64,000 nucleotides of DNA from Bacteroidota bacterium (GTDB taxonomy: Bacteria > Bacteroidota > Bacteroidia > Bacteroidales > Lentimicrobiaceae): positions 1 through 64,000 of the forward strand of contig JAEYSM010000010.1 in the NCBI GenBank assembly GCA_023434665.1. Reading direction: 5' to 3'. Shown one piece after another: positions 45,845 to 55,105 of the stretch (position 1 is the stretch's first letter; every line of letters begins with the position of its first letter). The translations under genes were made by a program, and so were the position numbers. The notes beneath the pieces are model-generated. The model had not been told where the DNA came from. It did not search any database and worked only from the letters and a program-made list of their open reading frames with translations.

Positions 45845-46540
45845 TCAGCCTTTCAAACTTTTTATTTCTTCAGTCAATTCGTCAAGTTCTCTTGCTTCTG
45901 AGATCCTGAATCTTCCTATACGGGTTCTTCTCAAAACAGTAAGGTGAGCTCCACTGCCAAGGGCTTTGCCAAAATCCCTTGCTAAAGCTCTGATGTAGGT
46001 GCCTTTGCTACAAACAATCCGGAATTCAACGTCGGGTAAATTAATAGCAGTTATTTCAAATTCACTTATTTTAACCGGACGGGGATCAAGAACCAGTTCT
46101 TTTTCCTTTCTGGCATATTTATAAGCTCTGCGCCCACCGATTTTAATAGCCGAAAACACAGGAGGTACCTGCTGCAGATCACCTGTAAGGCTTTGTGCAG
46201 CCTCCATAATCAGTTCTGGTGTCACATGGCTGTACTCATATACATTGTCAATCTCATGTTCAAGATCGTAAGAAGGAGTAGTAGCACCAATTCTGAATGT
46301 ACCGGTGTACTCTTTTTCCTGAGCCTGGTACTCGTCAATTTTTTTAGTAAATCTTCCAGTACAAATAATCAGCAAACCGTCGGCTAATGGATCAAGAGTG
46401 CCGGCATGGCCAACCTTGAGTTTCTTAATACCCAGACTTTCGCGGATAGCAATGCGCAATCTGTTCACTACATCAAAAGATGTCCACTTCAGGGGCTTAT
46501 TTATTAACAGTACTTCGCCTGTTTCGAAATCATAACTCAT
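45845..46540 (-). CDS. truB: tRNA pseudouridine-55 synthase
   Basis: A 231-residue pseudouridine synthase that modifies U55 in the T-loop of tRNAs. The N-terminal INKPLKWTSFDVVN and the catalytic motif VGHAGTLDPLADG (Asp50) are clear, followed by TPSYDLE, QVPPVFSAIKIGGRRAYKYA and SKGTYIRALARDFG. The C-terminal PUA-like extension is minimal, as in the shorter TruB forms. It directly abuts uppP, with no base between the uppP stop and this start, so the two are translationally coupled. Confidence 0.96.
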   Translation of the reverse strand: MSYDFETGEVLLINKPLKWTSFDVVNRLRIAIRESLGIKKLKVGHAGTLDPLADGLLIICTGRFTKKIDEYQAQEKEYTGTFRIGATTPSYDLEHEIDNVYEYSHVTPELIMEAAQSLTGDLQQVPPVFSAIKIGGRRAYKYARKEKELVLDPRPVKISEFEITAINLPDVEFRIVCSKGTYIRALARDFGKALGSGAHLTVLRRTRIGRFRISEARELDELTEEIKSLKG

Positions 46541-47323
46541 TTACTCGGCAAGATTGAGACTGTAGCCTGACAACATCATCACAATGATTACGAGGCCTAC
46601 TACAATACGGTACCAGCCAAACCATTTAAAACCATAACGGGTGAGCAGGGCAATAAATGACTTAATGGCAATAAGTGCAACCACAAAAGCCACCAGGTTA
46701 CCGATTAGTAATGTAGAAATATTTTGACCTGAAATAATTTCAAAATTATCGAAAAGCTTATAGGAGGCAGCGCCAAACATTGTAGGAACAGCGAGGAAGA
46801 ATGAAAATTCAGCAGCCGACTTCCGGTCCATTCCCTGTGTCATTCCCCCAATTATAGTAGCTGCTGAGCGAGATACGCCGGGGATCATTGCAATACACTG
46901 AAAAAGACCGATTTTAAAAGCTGTCATGTAGCTAATATCTATGTCAACCTGTGGTTTATTAAACCATTTGTCCGCAAATACCAGCACTACACCTCCAACG
47001 ACAAGCATAATTGCTACTACCAATACACTACCCAGCATACGGTCAATTACATCCATCATTAGGAAACCAATAATGGCAGCAGGCAAAAAAGCAACCAGAA
47101 GCTTATAATAAAAGTCAAAACTCTGGAAAAACCGCTTCCAATAAAGTACAATCACTGATAGTATAGCCCCAAACTGAATGTTTACAGTGAAAGCTTTAAC
47201 AAAATCGTCAATTTCCATCCCCAGCAATTCCTGGGTAATAATCATATGTCCTGTTGAAGAAACAGGCAGAAACTCTGTAAGCCCTTCAACTATCGCAATA
47301 ATAACAGCTTCAAAAATGGTCAT
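46541..47323 (-). CDS. uppP: Undecaprenyl-diphosphate phosphatase (BacA type)
   Basis: A 260-residue inner-membrane enzyme that dephosphorylates undecaprenyl diphosphate so that the lipid carrier of cell-wall and glycan synthesis can be reused; overproduction gives bacitracin resistance in other bacteria. The two catalytic motifs are EGLTEFLPVSSTGH (Glu13, Glu17, His26) and IPGVSRSAATIIGG. About eight membrane segments are present. It lies between DUF3098 (9 bases) and truB (0 bases) in the ftsX-DUF3098-uppP-truB run. Confidence 0.96.
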   Translation of the reverse strand: MTIFEAVIIAIVEGLTEFLPVSSTGHMIITQELLGMEIDDFVKAFTVNIQFGAILSVIVLYWKRFFQSFDFYYKLLVAFLPAAIIGFLMMDVIDRMLGSVLVVAIMLVVGGVVLVFADKWFNKPQVDIDISYMTAFKIGLFQCIAMIPGVSRSAATIIGGMTQGMDRKSAAEFSFFLAVPTMFGAASYKLFDNFEIISGQNISTLLIGNLVAFVVALIAIKSFIALLTRYGFKWFGWYRIVVGLVIIVMMLSGYSLNLAE

Positions 47324-47332
47324 AACAAAAGG

Positions 47333-47608
47333 CTAGTCGCGTGGCTTCTTCATTATGGCATAAATCTCCACACAATAGCCTGCAAGTATAAGAATAGGAG
47401 CAAGGGTAAGACGCCTGAAATTAAACATACTGTCGTTAAATACATTAGGATCATCGGAGCCACCACCTATCATTAAGAGGAAACCTGCCACTATCAGCAC
47501 CAGGCCAATCAGCATCCACTTATAATTTTCCCGTTCAAAGGCAAATTGCCGTGTGGCTTCTTTATCCGACGGTCTTTTGTTTTCTTCTCGCAATGATTTG
47601 GCTTTCAT
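47333..47608 (-). CDS. DUF3098 family membrane protein
   Basis: A 91-residue protein with a charged N-terminus and two membrane helices (YKWMLIGLVLIVAGFLLMIG and LTLAPILILAGYCVEIYAIM), joined by GSDDPNVFNDSMFNFRR. The DP-x-x-F-x-x-x-x-FNFRR region is the DUF3098 signature. The family is confined mostly to Bacteroidota and usually sits, as here, between ftsX and uppP; its function is unknown, but the position suggests a role in division or envelope growth. Confidence 0.9.
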   Translation of the reverse strand: MKAKSLREENKRPSDKEATRQFAFERENYKWMLIGLVLIVAGFLLMIGGGSDDPNVFNDSMFNFRRLTLAPILILAGYCVEIYAIMKKPRD

Positions 47609-47628
47609 AATTATGTATAATATAGTGA

Positions 47629-48504
47629 TCAGTGAAATTTATGGGACTTAAGGTTAAGATATCTTCCAACTGCCAATAGTGTTGAAACTCCCGTAATAAA
47701 CAAACCTAGTAACGTTACCAGACCAAAAAGGCTTAAAAACAAATCTATATCCTGCAGCTCTATCAGTTCGGGTAAGGCTCTGCGCGAAAAATAAAGCACC
47801 ACTCCCAATAAAAAAATAGCGATTAGCGAGCTAATAAGACCATGTAAAAGACTCTTCAGTATAAAAGGCTTACTTATGAACGAACGGGTAGCACCTACCA
47901 ACTGCATGGTTTTAATAATAAACCGCTTACTATATACACTTAGTCTTATCGTATTATTTATAAGAGCAATGGAGATTAGGAGTAAAACAGTACTGAAAGC
48001 GAGCAGTATGATACTTATGCGCTTAATATTGTCATTTACAGCATCCACCAAAGATTTATGGTAAAATACCTCCTTAACTACGCTGTTATCCAATAATCGC
48101 TTTTCAATCACCTTCAGGCTGTCATTATTTGCATAATCAGCATTAAGACGAATATCAATCGAAGCAAGCAAAGGATTGTAGCCGAGAAAATCAATAAAAT
48201 CTTCACCTAATTCTTTAGTGAGATCTTCAGCTGCCTTTTCGCGGGTTATATATTCGGTTGATTTAACAAAAGATTCGGTATCCAGTCTTTTCTGAAATTC
48301 GAGAATGCGGGCATCCTTAATATTCTCCTTTATGATGACTGAAAAACCGATATTTTCTTTCACATAATCTGATAGTTTACCGGCATGCAGAACAATAAGC
48401 CCAAGTAAGCCAAGCATGAACAGCACCAATGAGATGCTTATAATGGTTGTAATTGTAGAAGCCTGAAGCCTCTTACGGCCTGATTTATCTTCGCTGCCCG
48501 ACAT
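47629..48504 (-). CDS. ftsX: Cell division protein FtsX (permease-like)
   Basis: A 291-residue FtsX-type membrane protein. A first helix near 16-38 (TIISISLVLFMLGLLGLIVL) is followed by a periplasmic domain (KENIGFSVIIKENIKDARIL, with LGYNPLLASIDIRL), then three more helices (SIILLAFSTVLLLISIALIN and later). FtsX with the ATPase FtsE controls peptidoglycan hydrolases at the division site. No ftsE is next to it, which is common in Bacteroidota. It leads the run ftsX-DUF3098-uppP-truB. Confidence 0.93.
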   Translation of the reverse strand: MSGSEDKSGRKRLQASTITTIISISLVLFMLGLLGLIVLHAGKLSDYVKENIGFSVIIKENIKDARILEFQKRLDTESFVKSTEYITREKAAEDLTKELGEDFIDFLGYNPLLASIDIRLNADYANNDSLKVIEKRLLDNSVVKEVFYHKSLVDAVNDNIKRISIILLAFSTVLLLISIALINNTIRLSVYSKRFIIKTMQLVGATRSFISKPFILKSLLHGLISSLIAIFLLGVVLYFSRRALPELIELQDIDLFLSLFGLVTLLGLFITGVSTLLAVGRYLNLKSHKFH

Positions 48505-48546
48505 CCTTTAAATGATAATGACTGCGAAAGTAATAAAAAAAAGCTA

Positions 48547-49101
48547 CTATTTAGCGGATTTTTCGAGATTAACGTCAACGTCAACCCTTATACTTTTTGC
48601 GATATTATTAGCCACTGTATTAGGGATTTTGATATTATAATCGGCAACTTGTACATAAAAAGTTGATTGGCCTCTTACTTTATCCCCATTCACTTCAAGT
48701 GTCCCCTTTTCAGATATTTTACGAGTGGCATCTTTAATGGTCAGGTCTCCTTCGATTGTTACTTCATATTTTCCATTTTTCGTCAGGTCCACTTTGTCCA
48801 AATTGGTCACTTTGCCCTTAAAGGTAGCATTGGGATACTTGTCCGATTCTACGTAATTTTCGTTAAAATGTTCCTGCATTAAAGCTTTTTCGAACTGGAA
48901 TGATTTCATAAGTGCTTTAAACACCAAATCACCCGACTGAGCATCGAGAGCTGCATTTACTTGTCGGTTATGTGCTTCAATATCTTCCATTGGAGTAGAG
49001 GAGAAAAAGCGGATATGACCTGTTTTTGTCATATACTTCTGAGCATTCACTGCGGTGATGCTCAGTGTGAGCAGAAATAGTGCGGCTATTATTTTTTTCA
49101 T
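48547..49101 (-). CDS. YceI family protein, exported
   Basis: A 184-residue protein with a signal peptide (MKKIIAALFLLTLSITAVNA). The mature part is a beta-barrel of the YceI lipocalin-like family, seen in GHIRFFSSTPMEDIEAHNRQ, FKALMKSFQFEKALMQEHF and YPNATFKGKV. YceI proteins bind long lipids such as polyprenoids in the periplasm. The gene lies 36 bases after an OB-fold protein gene on the same strand, so they are probably co-transcribed. Confidence 0.92.
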   Translation of the reverse strand: MKKIIAALFLLTLSITAVNAQKYMTKTGHIRFFSSTPMEDIEAHNRQVNAALDAQSGDLVFKALMKSFQFEKALMQEHFNENYVESDKYPNATFKGKVTNLDKVDLTKNGKYEVTIEGDLTIKDATRKISEKGTLEVNGDKVRGQSTFYVQVADYNIKIPNTVANNIAKSIRVDVDVNLEKSAK

Positions 49102-49137
49102 TTAAATAATTGTTTTAATAGTGAATAAAAATGGGGT

Positions 49138-49578
49138 TTATTTTTCAGGCACTGAGCAATGTTCCATAATGACGTCAATTTCATTATACCCAGTACAATA
49201 TCCTTTGATCGCAAGTTGGGATCCGGGAGTAATAGCAGCCAGGTCATCCGTATATTCGGGGATGAATGCCATCCTTATTCCTTCATCACCAAACATTCCT
49301 TCTTCAATGGCAAAGACGGCGATTGTAAGTGAATCGGACGTTTCTACATGACTGAGGTCGCCCGAAACCAATAGTACCTTACCGTTATACTTTTGACCGG
49401 CAGCTGTTGCATCCTGTTTAAATTCAGCAAGTAGGTCGGTGGCAGACACTTCAAAGTCGTGACTCTTTTTGGCGTAATCAGGTTGCGGTTTATTATACAG
49501 GAAGAAATAAACCATTACAGCTCCTATCACTATCAGGGCGAACAACACCCCCAGTATAGCCATCCATTTTCTTTTCAT
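49138..49578 (-). CDS. Membrane-anchored OB-fold (tRNA_anti-like) protein
   Basis: A 146-residue protein. The start at 49578 gives MKRKWMAILGVLFALIVIGA, an N-terminal membrane anchor; the frame upstream has no family-like sequence. The soluble part has ATDLLAEFKQDATAAGQKYN and KVLLVSGDLSHVE, then SQLAIKGYCTGYNEIDVIME, the pattern of the tRNA_anti-like OB-fold family found at the bacterial envelope. Despite the family name, nothing indicates tRNA binding. It precedes the YceI gene by 36 bases; an array of 11-bp repeats lies about 130 bases upstream. Confidence 0.8.
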   Translation of the reverse strand: MKRKWMAILGVLFALIVIGAVMVYFFLYNKPQPDYAKKSHDFEVSATDLLAEFKQDATAAGQKYNGKVLLVSGDLSHVETSDSLTIAVFAIEEGMFGDEGIRMAFIPEYTDDLAAITPGSQLAIKGYCTGYNEIDVIMEHCSVPEK

Positions 49579-49710
49579 AGGTAAAAAGTTTTGTCTTAAA
49601 ACACATGAAAAAGAAGAAAGTTTAAAGAGGATTTTTTGATATACATAAATTGATGCCAAGTCGTAAGAAAAACTAAATCATCTATCATTCAACTCTACGT
49701 AATACCTATA

Positions 49711-49754
49711 GTTGACCTAGCTTTTACCTAGCGTTTACTTAGAGTTCACCTAGA
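49711..49754. repeat. Four tandem 11-bp repeats
   Basis: The units are GTTGACCTAGC, TTTTACCTAGC, GTTTACTTAGA and GTTCACCTAGA, exactly 11 bases each with no gaps. A degenerate fifth unit (GTAATACCTATA) precedes them, and a 10-base palindrome TTGGTACCAA (49756-49765) follows. The period is close to one turn of DNA, so the same face of the helix is presented each time. The array lies 133 bases upstream of the OB-fold/YceI genes and 40 bases beyond the end of the nuo operon. Confidence 0.85.
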
Positions 49755-49794
49755 GTTGGTACCAATTTTAAAAGAAGTTGACATAGGAGGAAGC

Positions 49795-50148
49795 TTACAA
49801 ATGCCATGGAGATTTCCCTTCCTCAATATCCTTTCGCGATACCCAATACTGGTCGATAACGGTGGTTTCTTTTTGATCCCAATAAGCGGGTGATACCCGG
49901 GAACCCGATGGAGTTTTAAGGCTCATTTCATAAACTGCAATAACCGGATTGAAGATTAAGTCAGTGACCCCAATTGTACATTTTTCAATTCCTTCTGAAT
50001 CTGCCTGACAGTCGGTAATTACATCGAAACCGTTAAAAGTGAGCAGGCCGGTAAGGAATTTGCACCGGTCGGGAGTTGTAGCTTTCTCAACCACGGTACA
50101 GCGGGTTCCTTTTATTTCTTCAACTATATGTTTATCTTGTAATGGCAT
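49795..50148 (-). CDS. Hypothetical protein at the end of the nuo operon
   Basis: A 117-residue soluble protein with no signal peptide or membrane helix. It has four Cys residues (17, 29, 47, 57), not in a metal-binding spacing I recognise. Two mixed alpha/beta stretches are visible (RCKFLTGLLTFNGFDVITD and TIGVTDLIFNPVIAVYEMSL), and the end is SRKDIEEGKSPWHL. It starts 12 bases after the nuoN stop, so it is probably translated from the nuo mRNA. I recognise no family; a role as assembly factor or accessory subunit of complex I is only a guess from position. Confidence 0.8.
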   Translation of the reverse strand: MPLQDKHIVEEIKGTRCTVVEKATTPDRCKFLTGLLTFNGFDVITDCQADSEGIEKCTIGVTDLIFNPVIAVYEMSLKTPSGSRVSPAYWDQKETTVIDQYWVSRKDIEEGKSPWHL

Positions 50149-50160
50149 GGCTATCCTATT

Positions 50161-51585
50161 TTAGAAAATTCCTACACTGACATTAGTTATCCATTCATAA
50201 ACCTGACTCCAGAATCCAACAACAAAGATCCCCAGAGCGCTAAGTACCAATCCTGTTCGTGTTACCCAATCGCTGTTAAACGTAGGTATGGGATCGGTGT
50301 TTTTATTAATGAACATAGCTTTTACTACTAACAGATAATAATATAACGAGATAGTGGCATTAAGTACTGCAATAAGCACCAGCCAGTAATAACCCGCAGA
50401 AGCCGCCGAAGTGAAAAGGAAAAACTTTCCGAAAAATCCAGCAACGGGAGGTATACCGGCTAATGAGAACATTGCCAGCATCATCAACAGACTAAGTTTT
50501 GGGTTGGTTTTGTAAAGTCCATCATAATTGTCCATCGAAAGTTTTCCTGTGGCATTTTCAATAGCAATCACAACTCCGAAAGCACCCAGGTTTGAGAATA
50601 TGTATGTTAGTACGAAATAAATAACAGAAGTCATTCCAATTTTACTTCCGGCCATGATACCAAGCAGTATAAAACCTGCCTGGGCAATTGAAGAGAAAGC
50701 AAGGAATCTTTTCATGTTTTTCTGTCTCAAAGCAAATAGGTTACCTACAACCATTGTGGCAATAGAAAGTGTATATAATACTTCTGTCCACACTTGCATA
50801 ACAGGGTAGAACACCTTAAAAAGAATAAGCATCAGAACGAATGATGCAGAACCCTTTGATATAACTGAGAAATAGGATGTTATACTCGTAGGAGCACCTT
50901 CATAGACATCGGCAGTCCATAGATGGAAAGGAACAAGAGAAATTTTGAATGCCATACCCGAGATGAAGAGCAGAAGTGCAAGCACTTGAAGAGGGGAGTC
51001 AGTTATATTAAAAGATACTTCACTAAAGTAAATGGAACCGGTTGTTCCATAAATAAGTGATAGACCGAACAATAGAACACCTGATGAAAGTGCTGACGAC
51101 AGAATAAACTTAACACCCGCTTCTGCTGATTTTGTCCTGTGATGTGTATAAGCTGCGAGGGCAGCTAAAGGAATAGAAGCTGTTTCAAGTCCGAGGTAGA
51201 ACATCAGGAAATCCCCTGAGGAGATCATAAAATACATTCCGACAAGAGTAGAGAGGAGAATGACAAAAAACTCACTCATCTTTTCACTGTTTTCTGGTTT
51301 AATGAGCCAACCATATGACTGAAGAAGTATAATAAGCACTCCCGTATTTATTACATTTTTCATCATAACAATAAGAGCGTTTGACTGGAACATGCCACCG
51401 AAAAGAGTGCCATGGAATGACGGCAAATAACCGACTATTGTATGGATGATGAAGAATACAACTGCAATTGGAATGATAAATCTCTTCTGTGAGGGTTTCA
51501 TTACCAGATCAATAATAAGCACAAGCAGGGTGATTATAACGAGCACCAACTCATGCCTCATAATTAAAAAGTCGTTTATGTTCAT
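50161..51585 (-). CDS. nuoN: NADH-quinone oxidoreductase subunit N
   Basis: A 474-residue antiporter-like membrane subunit of complex I, one of the three proton-pumping subunits. Visible family features are YLGLETASIPLAALAAY (first half of the pump), FHLWTADVYEGAPTSITSYF and KRFLAFSSIAQAGFILLGIM. It is the last nuo gene, 23 bases after nuoM. Confidence 0.96.
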   Translation of the reverse strand: MNINDFLIMRHELVLVIITLLVLIIDLVMKPSQKRFIIPIAVVFFIIHTIVGYLPSFHGTLFGGMFQSNALIVMMKNVINTGVLIILLQSYGWLIKPENSEKMSEFFVILLSTLVGMYFMISSGDFLMFYLGLETASIPLAALAAYTHHRTKSAEAGVKFILSSALSSGVLLFGLSLIYGTTGSIYFSEVSFNITDSPLQVLALLLFISGMAFKISLVPFHLWTADVYEGAPTSITSYFSVISKGSASFVLMLILFKVFYPVMQVWTEVLYTLSIATMVVGNLFALRQKNMKRFLAFSSIAQAGFILLGIMAGSKIGMTSVIYFVLTYIFSNLGAFGVVIAIENATGKLSMDNYDGLYKTNPKLSLLMMLAMFSLAGIPPVAGFFGKFFLFTSAASAGYYWLVLIAVLNATISLYYYLLVVKAMFINKNTDPIPTFNSDWVTRTGLVLSALGIFVVGFWSQVYEWITNVSVGIF

Positions 51586-51608
51586 ACGATTGATCTATTG
51601 TTCTTTTC

Positions 51609-53129
51609 TTAAAAAATACTTACGAATGCTGAAGTTGCTAAGCCAATTTTAGTCATTATTGGCTCAAGGCTGATATTTATCATATCGCTAAGCCATAATG
51701 GGGCAATTCCAATTCCAGCAATTGATATAACGAGAGTGATGGTTGATAGCCTTTCAAACCAGGTTGCATCTTTAAGGTGCAGATAATGGTCATTTTTAAC
51801 CGGACCGAAGAGAAGTATTGCCACCACCCGAAGTATATAAACGGCAGTTACAACTATACTTGCAATTGCCATTATGGTCAGTACACGATGGAATGTATCC
51901 TGGTGTTGGAATGATCCTACGAAAATTGTCATTTCGGCTACGAATCCACTCAATCCGGGTAAACCCAGGGAGGCAAGTCCCGCAATTACATAAACTACGG
52001 AGAGAAATGGAATAACTTTCATTAATCCGCCCATTTCATTGATCATACGAGTATGTGTCCGACCGTAAATCATCCCGATTAATGCAAAGAAGAGGGCTGT
52101 CATCAAACCATGAGATATCATTTGAAGAATGGCACCGTTAAAGGCAGTCTGGTTCATCATCAGGATTGCAAAAAGTACAAGTCCGCAGTGACTCACTGAC
52201 GAATATGCGTTAATGTATTTGAGGTCCTTTTGGAAGATGGCTCCAAAAGCGCCGTAAAGTACTGAAGTAGCTGTGAGGAGCAGGAATATCCATGCTTGTT
52301 CCTGTGCTGCATCGGGCATAAGAAATATAGCTACCCTGAAAGCACCATAACCTCCCAGTTTCATAAGCACGCCTGCATGAAGCATTGATACGGCGGTAGG
52401 TGCTGAAGCATGACCGTCAGGCGACCAGGTATGGAATGGAAACAAGGCTCCTAAAATGCCGAAGCCGATGAAAGTAAATGGGAATAAGAAGCGCTGCATT
52501 TCAATGGGTATGGTATTCTTAGCTATTTCAAGCAGGTTCCATGTAAGGGGTTGTCCTTCAGGTGCCGAGAAGAAATATATTCCCAGAAGTCCAACCGTAA
52601 GAAGTGCTGAACCTCCCATTAGCATAAGAGTAAGCTTCATGGCGGAGTATTCCTTTGGACCGGATCCCCAAATACCAATAAGCAGATACATGGGAATTAC
52701 TGCCACTTCATAAAACAAAAACATCGTGAACAGGTCGATGGAGATAAAGAATCCATACACGCCTGTAGCAAGTAATATCAATGAAATGAAAAATTCTTTT
52801 GAGAGGAAGTTGACTTCCCATGATGCAAAAATACCTGCAAACACTACTAAGGCCGTCAGTGATATCATAGCAACTGATATTCCGTCAACACCGACTGCAT
52901 AGTGAATATTTAAGCTTGGAAACCACAAAGCATCATAGGTGAATAGCATCTCAGCCATATTGCCGGCATTCCTTTCGCTTAAGTAAGCAAAAACCAGCCA
53001 CGCAGCAAGCAATAACTGAATCCCCATTCCAATGGCAGCAACCAGACGTATACGTTCCATAGTTTTGGAGAAACCTATCAGGAGGACTGTTACGACCGGA
53101 ACTATTACAAAAAGTGATAGAATATTCAT
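51609..53129 (-). CDS. nuoM: NADH-quinone oxidoreductase subunit M
   Basis: A 506-residue proton-pumping subunit. The conserved Glu of the first half lies in LFYEVAVIPMYLLIGIWG, the broken-helix Lys region in GALFPFHTWSPDGHASAPTA, and the second half has LKYINAYSSVSHCGLVLF. It lies between nuoL and nuoN in the membrane-arm part of the operon. Confidence 0.96.
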   Translation of the reverse strand: MNILSLFVIVPVVTVLLIGFSKTMERIRLVAAIGMGIQLLLAAWLVFAYLSERNAGNMAEMLFTYDALWFPSLNIHYAVGVDGISVAMISLTALVVFAGIFASWEVNFLSKEFFISLILLATGVYGFFISIDLFTMFLFYEVAVIPMYLLIGIWGSGPKEYSAMKLTLMLMGGSALLTVGLLGIYFFSAPEGQPLTWNLLEIAKNTIPIEMQRFLFPFTFIGFGILGALFPFHTWSPDGHASAPTAVSMLHAGVLMKLGGYGAFRVAIFLMPDAAQEQAWIFLLLTATSVLYGAFGAIFQKDLKYINAYSSVSHCGLVLFAILMMNQTAFNGAILQMISHGLMTALFFALIGMIYGRTHTRMINEMGGLMKVIPFLSVVYVIAGLASLGLPGLSGFVAEMTIFVGSFQHQDTFHRVLTIMAIASIVVTAVYILRVVAILLFGPVKNDHYLHLKDATWFERLSTITLVISIAGIGIAPLWLSDMINISLEPIMTKIGLATSAFVSIF

Positions 53130-53154
53130 GTTGGTTCTTTTACAAATTGGTTAA

Positions 53155-55077
53155 TTATCTCTGCCACAAGAAGATGAATACGATAACAAGTGTTACTGTA
53201 CCTGTAATAAATACGTAACCATACTGTTGCAGTTTACCGCTCTGAAATCCTTTGATTAAGCTTGAAGCGGCTACTATAGTATTTCCGATAAGGTTCATAG
53301 TTCCATCAACAATATGTCGGTCGAACCAAGCAACAGGTTGTGAAATATATCGGAATATGATCTTTTTAGTCACAAACAGGTAAAGCTCATCCATATAGAA
53401 CTTGTTGTAGGCTCCTCTATAAAATCCACCCATTGTAGCAGCGATTTTATCAGGGATAGCCGTTGTTTTGCGGTACATTACCATTGCAACGAGAATACCT
53501 GCTATACCAATTAGTACTGATGGCACAGCAACAGCGTAGTTTATATGGGCTTCAAAAGGCATTCCGTCGGAAGTGACTAACTTACTGAATGGCAGAAATC
53601 CCGAAAAAACTGCACCAAAAGCAAGGATCATTAATGGTATTGTCATAATTAAAGGAGATTCATGCGGAGTATGGTGGTAGTGTTTTTCTTTGCCCCAGAA
53701 TACATTAAAGTACAGACGGAACATATAGAATGCTGTTAGTCCTGCAACGAGAAACTCTATGGCAAACAATATCTTATTGTGGTGAAGCGCTGCGGAAAGG
53801 ATTTCATCTTTGCTGAAGAATCCTGATAAAGGAGGGATACCGGCAATTGTAAGACATCCGATGAGAAATGTAATGTGCGTTATTGGCAGGTATTTCCTTA
53901 GTCCACCCATCTCACGCATATCGTTTGAATGTACGGCATGTATAATAGCTCCTGCACCCAGGAATAATAAAGCTTTAAACATGGCATGAGTAAAGAGATG
54001 CCAGTTTCCTGCCATAAATCCTAATCCGTCATGCCCGCCAAAACCTGAAACGCCCAGCGCCAGCATCATATAACCAATTTGAGACATAGTTGAGTAAGCG
54101 AGGACTCGTTTAATGTCATTTTGTGTACAGGCAATTATAGCAGCAAACAGTGAGCTTATACCTCCCACCCAGGCTATAACAGTCAGTGCATCAGGAGCTA
54201 CAAGTGCATAAACAGGAAATAATCGTGCTACAAGGTAAACACCGGCAACAACCATTGTTGCTGCATGAATGAGTGCTGAAACAGGGGTTGGACCTTCCAT
54301 TGCATCGGGCAACCAGATATGGAGCGGAAACATAGCCGATTTACCGGCACCTCCCATAAAGATGAAAATCAATGCCCAGGTTATTGCACTCAACCCCATG
54401 AATGTCAATGCTCCTGTGTGTGTAATAGCCGGACCATCAGAACTTACAAGTGTCTGGAAGTCGAAGGTTTTGGTCATAAATGACAACATCAGGATACCTA
54501 TAAGGAATCCCAGGTCTGCAAAGCGGGTAACTATAAACGCTTTCTTGGAAGCTGCAACGGCACTCGGTCTTTCATAATAAAAGCCAATAAGCAGGAAAGA
54601 TGAAACACCAACAAGTTCCCAAAATATATACATCTGGAAGATATTGGTAGCCAAAACAAGTCCTAGCATTGAGAAAGTGAATAACGACAGGAAGGAAAAG
54701 AATCTGTGGAATCCCTTTTCACCTTTCATATAACCTATGCTATAAATATGCACCATCAGTGAAACGGTACTCACCACTACCAGCATCATAACGGCAATGG
54801 GATCTAGTAAAATCCCCAGGTTGATGGTAAGGTGTTCTGTAAGATGAAGCCATGTGACCTCAAATGCTTTTAAAGACTGGTATGCTTTTCCAGGTGTATG
54901 GCTGGTCCAGAAATAGCTGATAGCTGTCATGTATGAAAGTACAGCAACTATGGTTAGGCCTATAGTGCCGATAAGTCCCGATACCAGGGGTTTGAACTTG
55001 TGTCCCGTAAGTCCTGTAAGGAGAAAAACGAACAGGGGTATAATGGGTACAAGGAATGTATAGGAATATGCGTTCAT
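53155..55077 (-). CDS. nuoL: NADH-quinone oxidoreductase subunit L
   Basis: A 640-residue distal proton-pumping subunit with the long C-terminal lateral helix. It shows FWELVGVSSFLLIGFYYERP, AMFPLHIWLPDAMEGPTPVS, ALIHAATMVVAGVYLVARL and DIKRVLAYSTMSQIGYMMLA. The lateral helix and final anchor are in the region after about residue 530. It sits 28 bases after nuoK. Confidence 0.97.
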   Translation of the reverse strand: MNAYSYTFLVPIIPLFVFLLTGLTGHKFKPLVSGLIGTIGLTIVAVLSYMTAISYFWTSHTPGKAYQSLKAFEVTWLHLTEHLTINLGILLDPIAVMMLVVVSTVSLMVHIYSIGYMKGEKGFHRFFSFLSLFTFSMLGLVLATNIFQMYIFWELVGVSSFLLIGFYYERPSAVAASKKAFIVTRFADLGFLIGILMLSFMTKTFDFQTLVSSDGPAITHTGALTFMGLSAITWALIFIFMGGAGKSAMFPLHIWLPDAMEGPTPVSALIHAATMVVAGVYLVARLFPVYALVAPDALTVIAWVGGISSLFAAIIACTQNDIKRVLAYSTMSQIGYMMLALGVSGFGGHDGLGFMAGNWHLFTHAMFKALLFLGAGAIIHAVHSNDMREMGGLRKYLPITHITFLIGCLTIAGIPPLSGFFSKDEILSAALHHNKILFAIEFLVAGLTAFYMFRLYFNVFWGKEKHYHHTPHESPLIMTIPLMILAFGAVFSGFLPFSKLVTSDGMPFEAHINYAVAVPSVLIGIAGILVAMVMYRKTTAIPDKIAATMGGFYRGAYNKFYMDELYLFVTKKIIFRYISQPVAWFDRHIVDGTMNLIGNTIVAASSLIKGFQSGKLQQYGYVFITGTVTLVIVFIFLWQR

Positions 55078-55105
55078 AGTTTAAGTTATGGCGTGGTTTT
55101 ACTTC

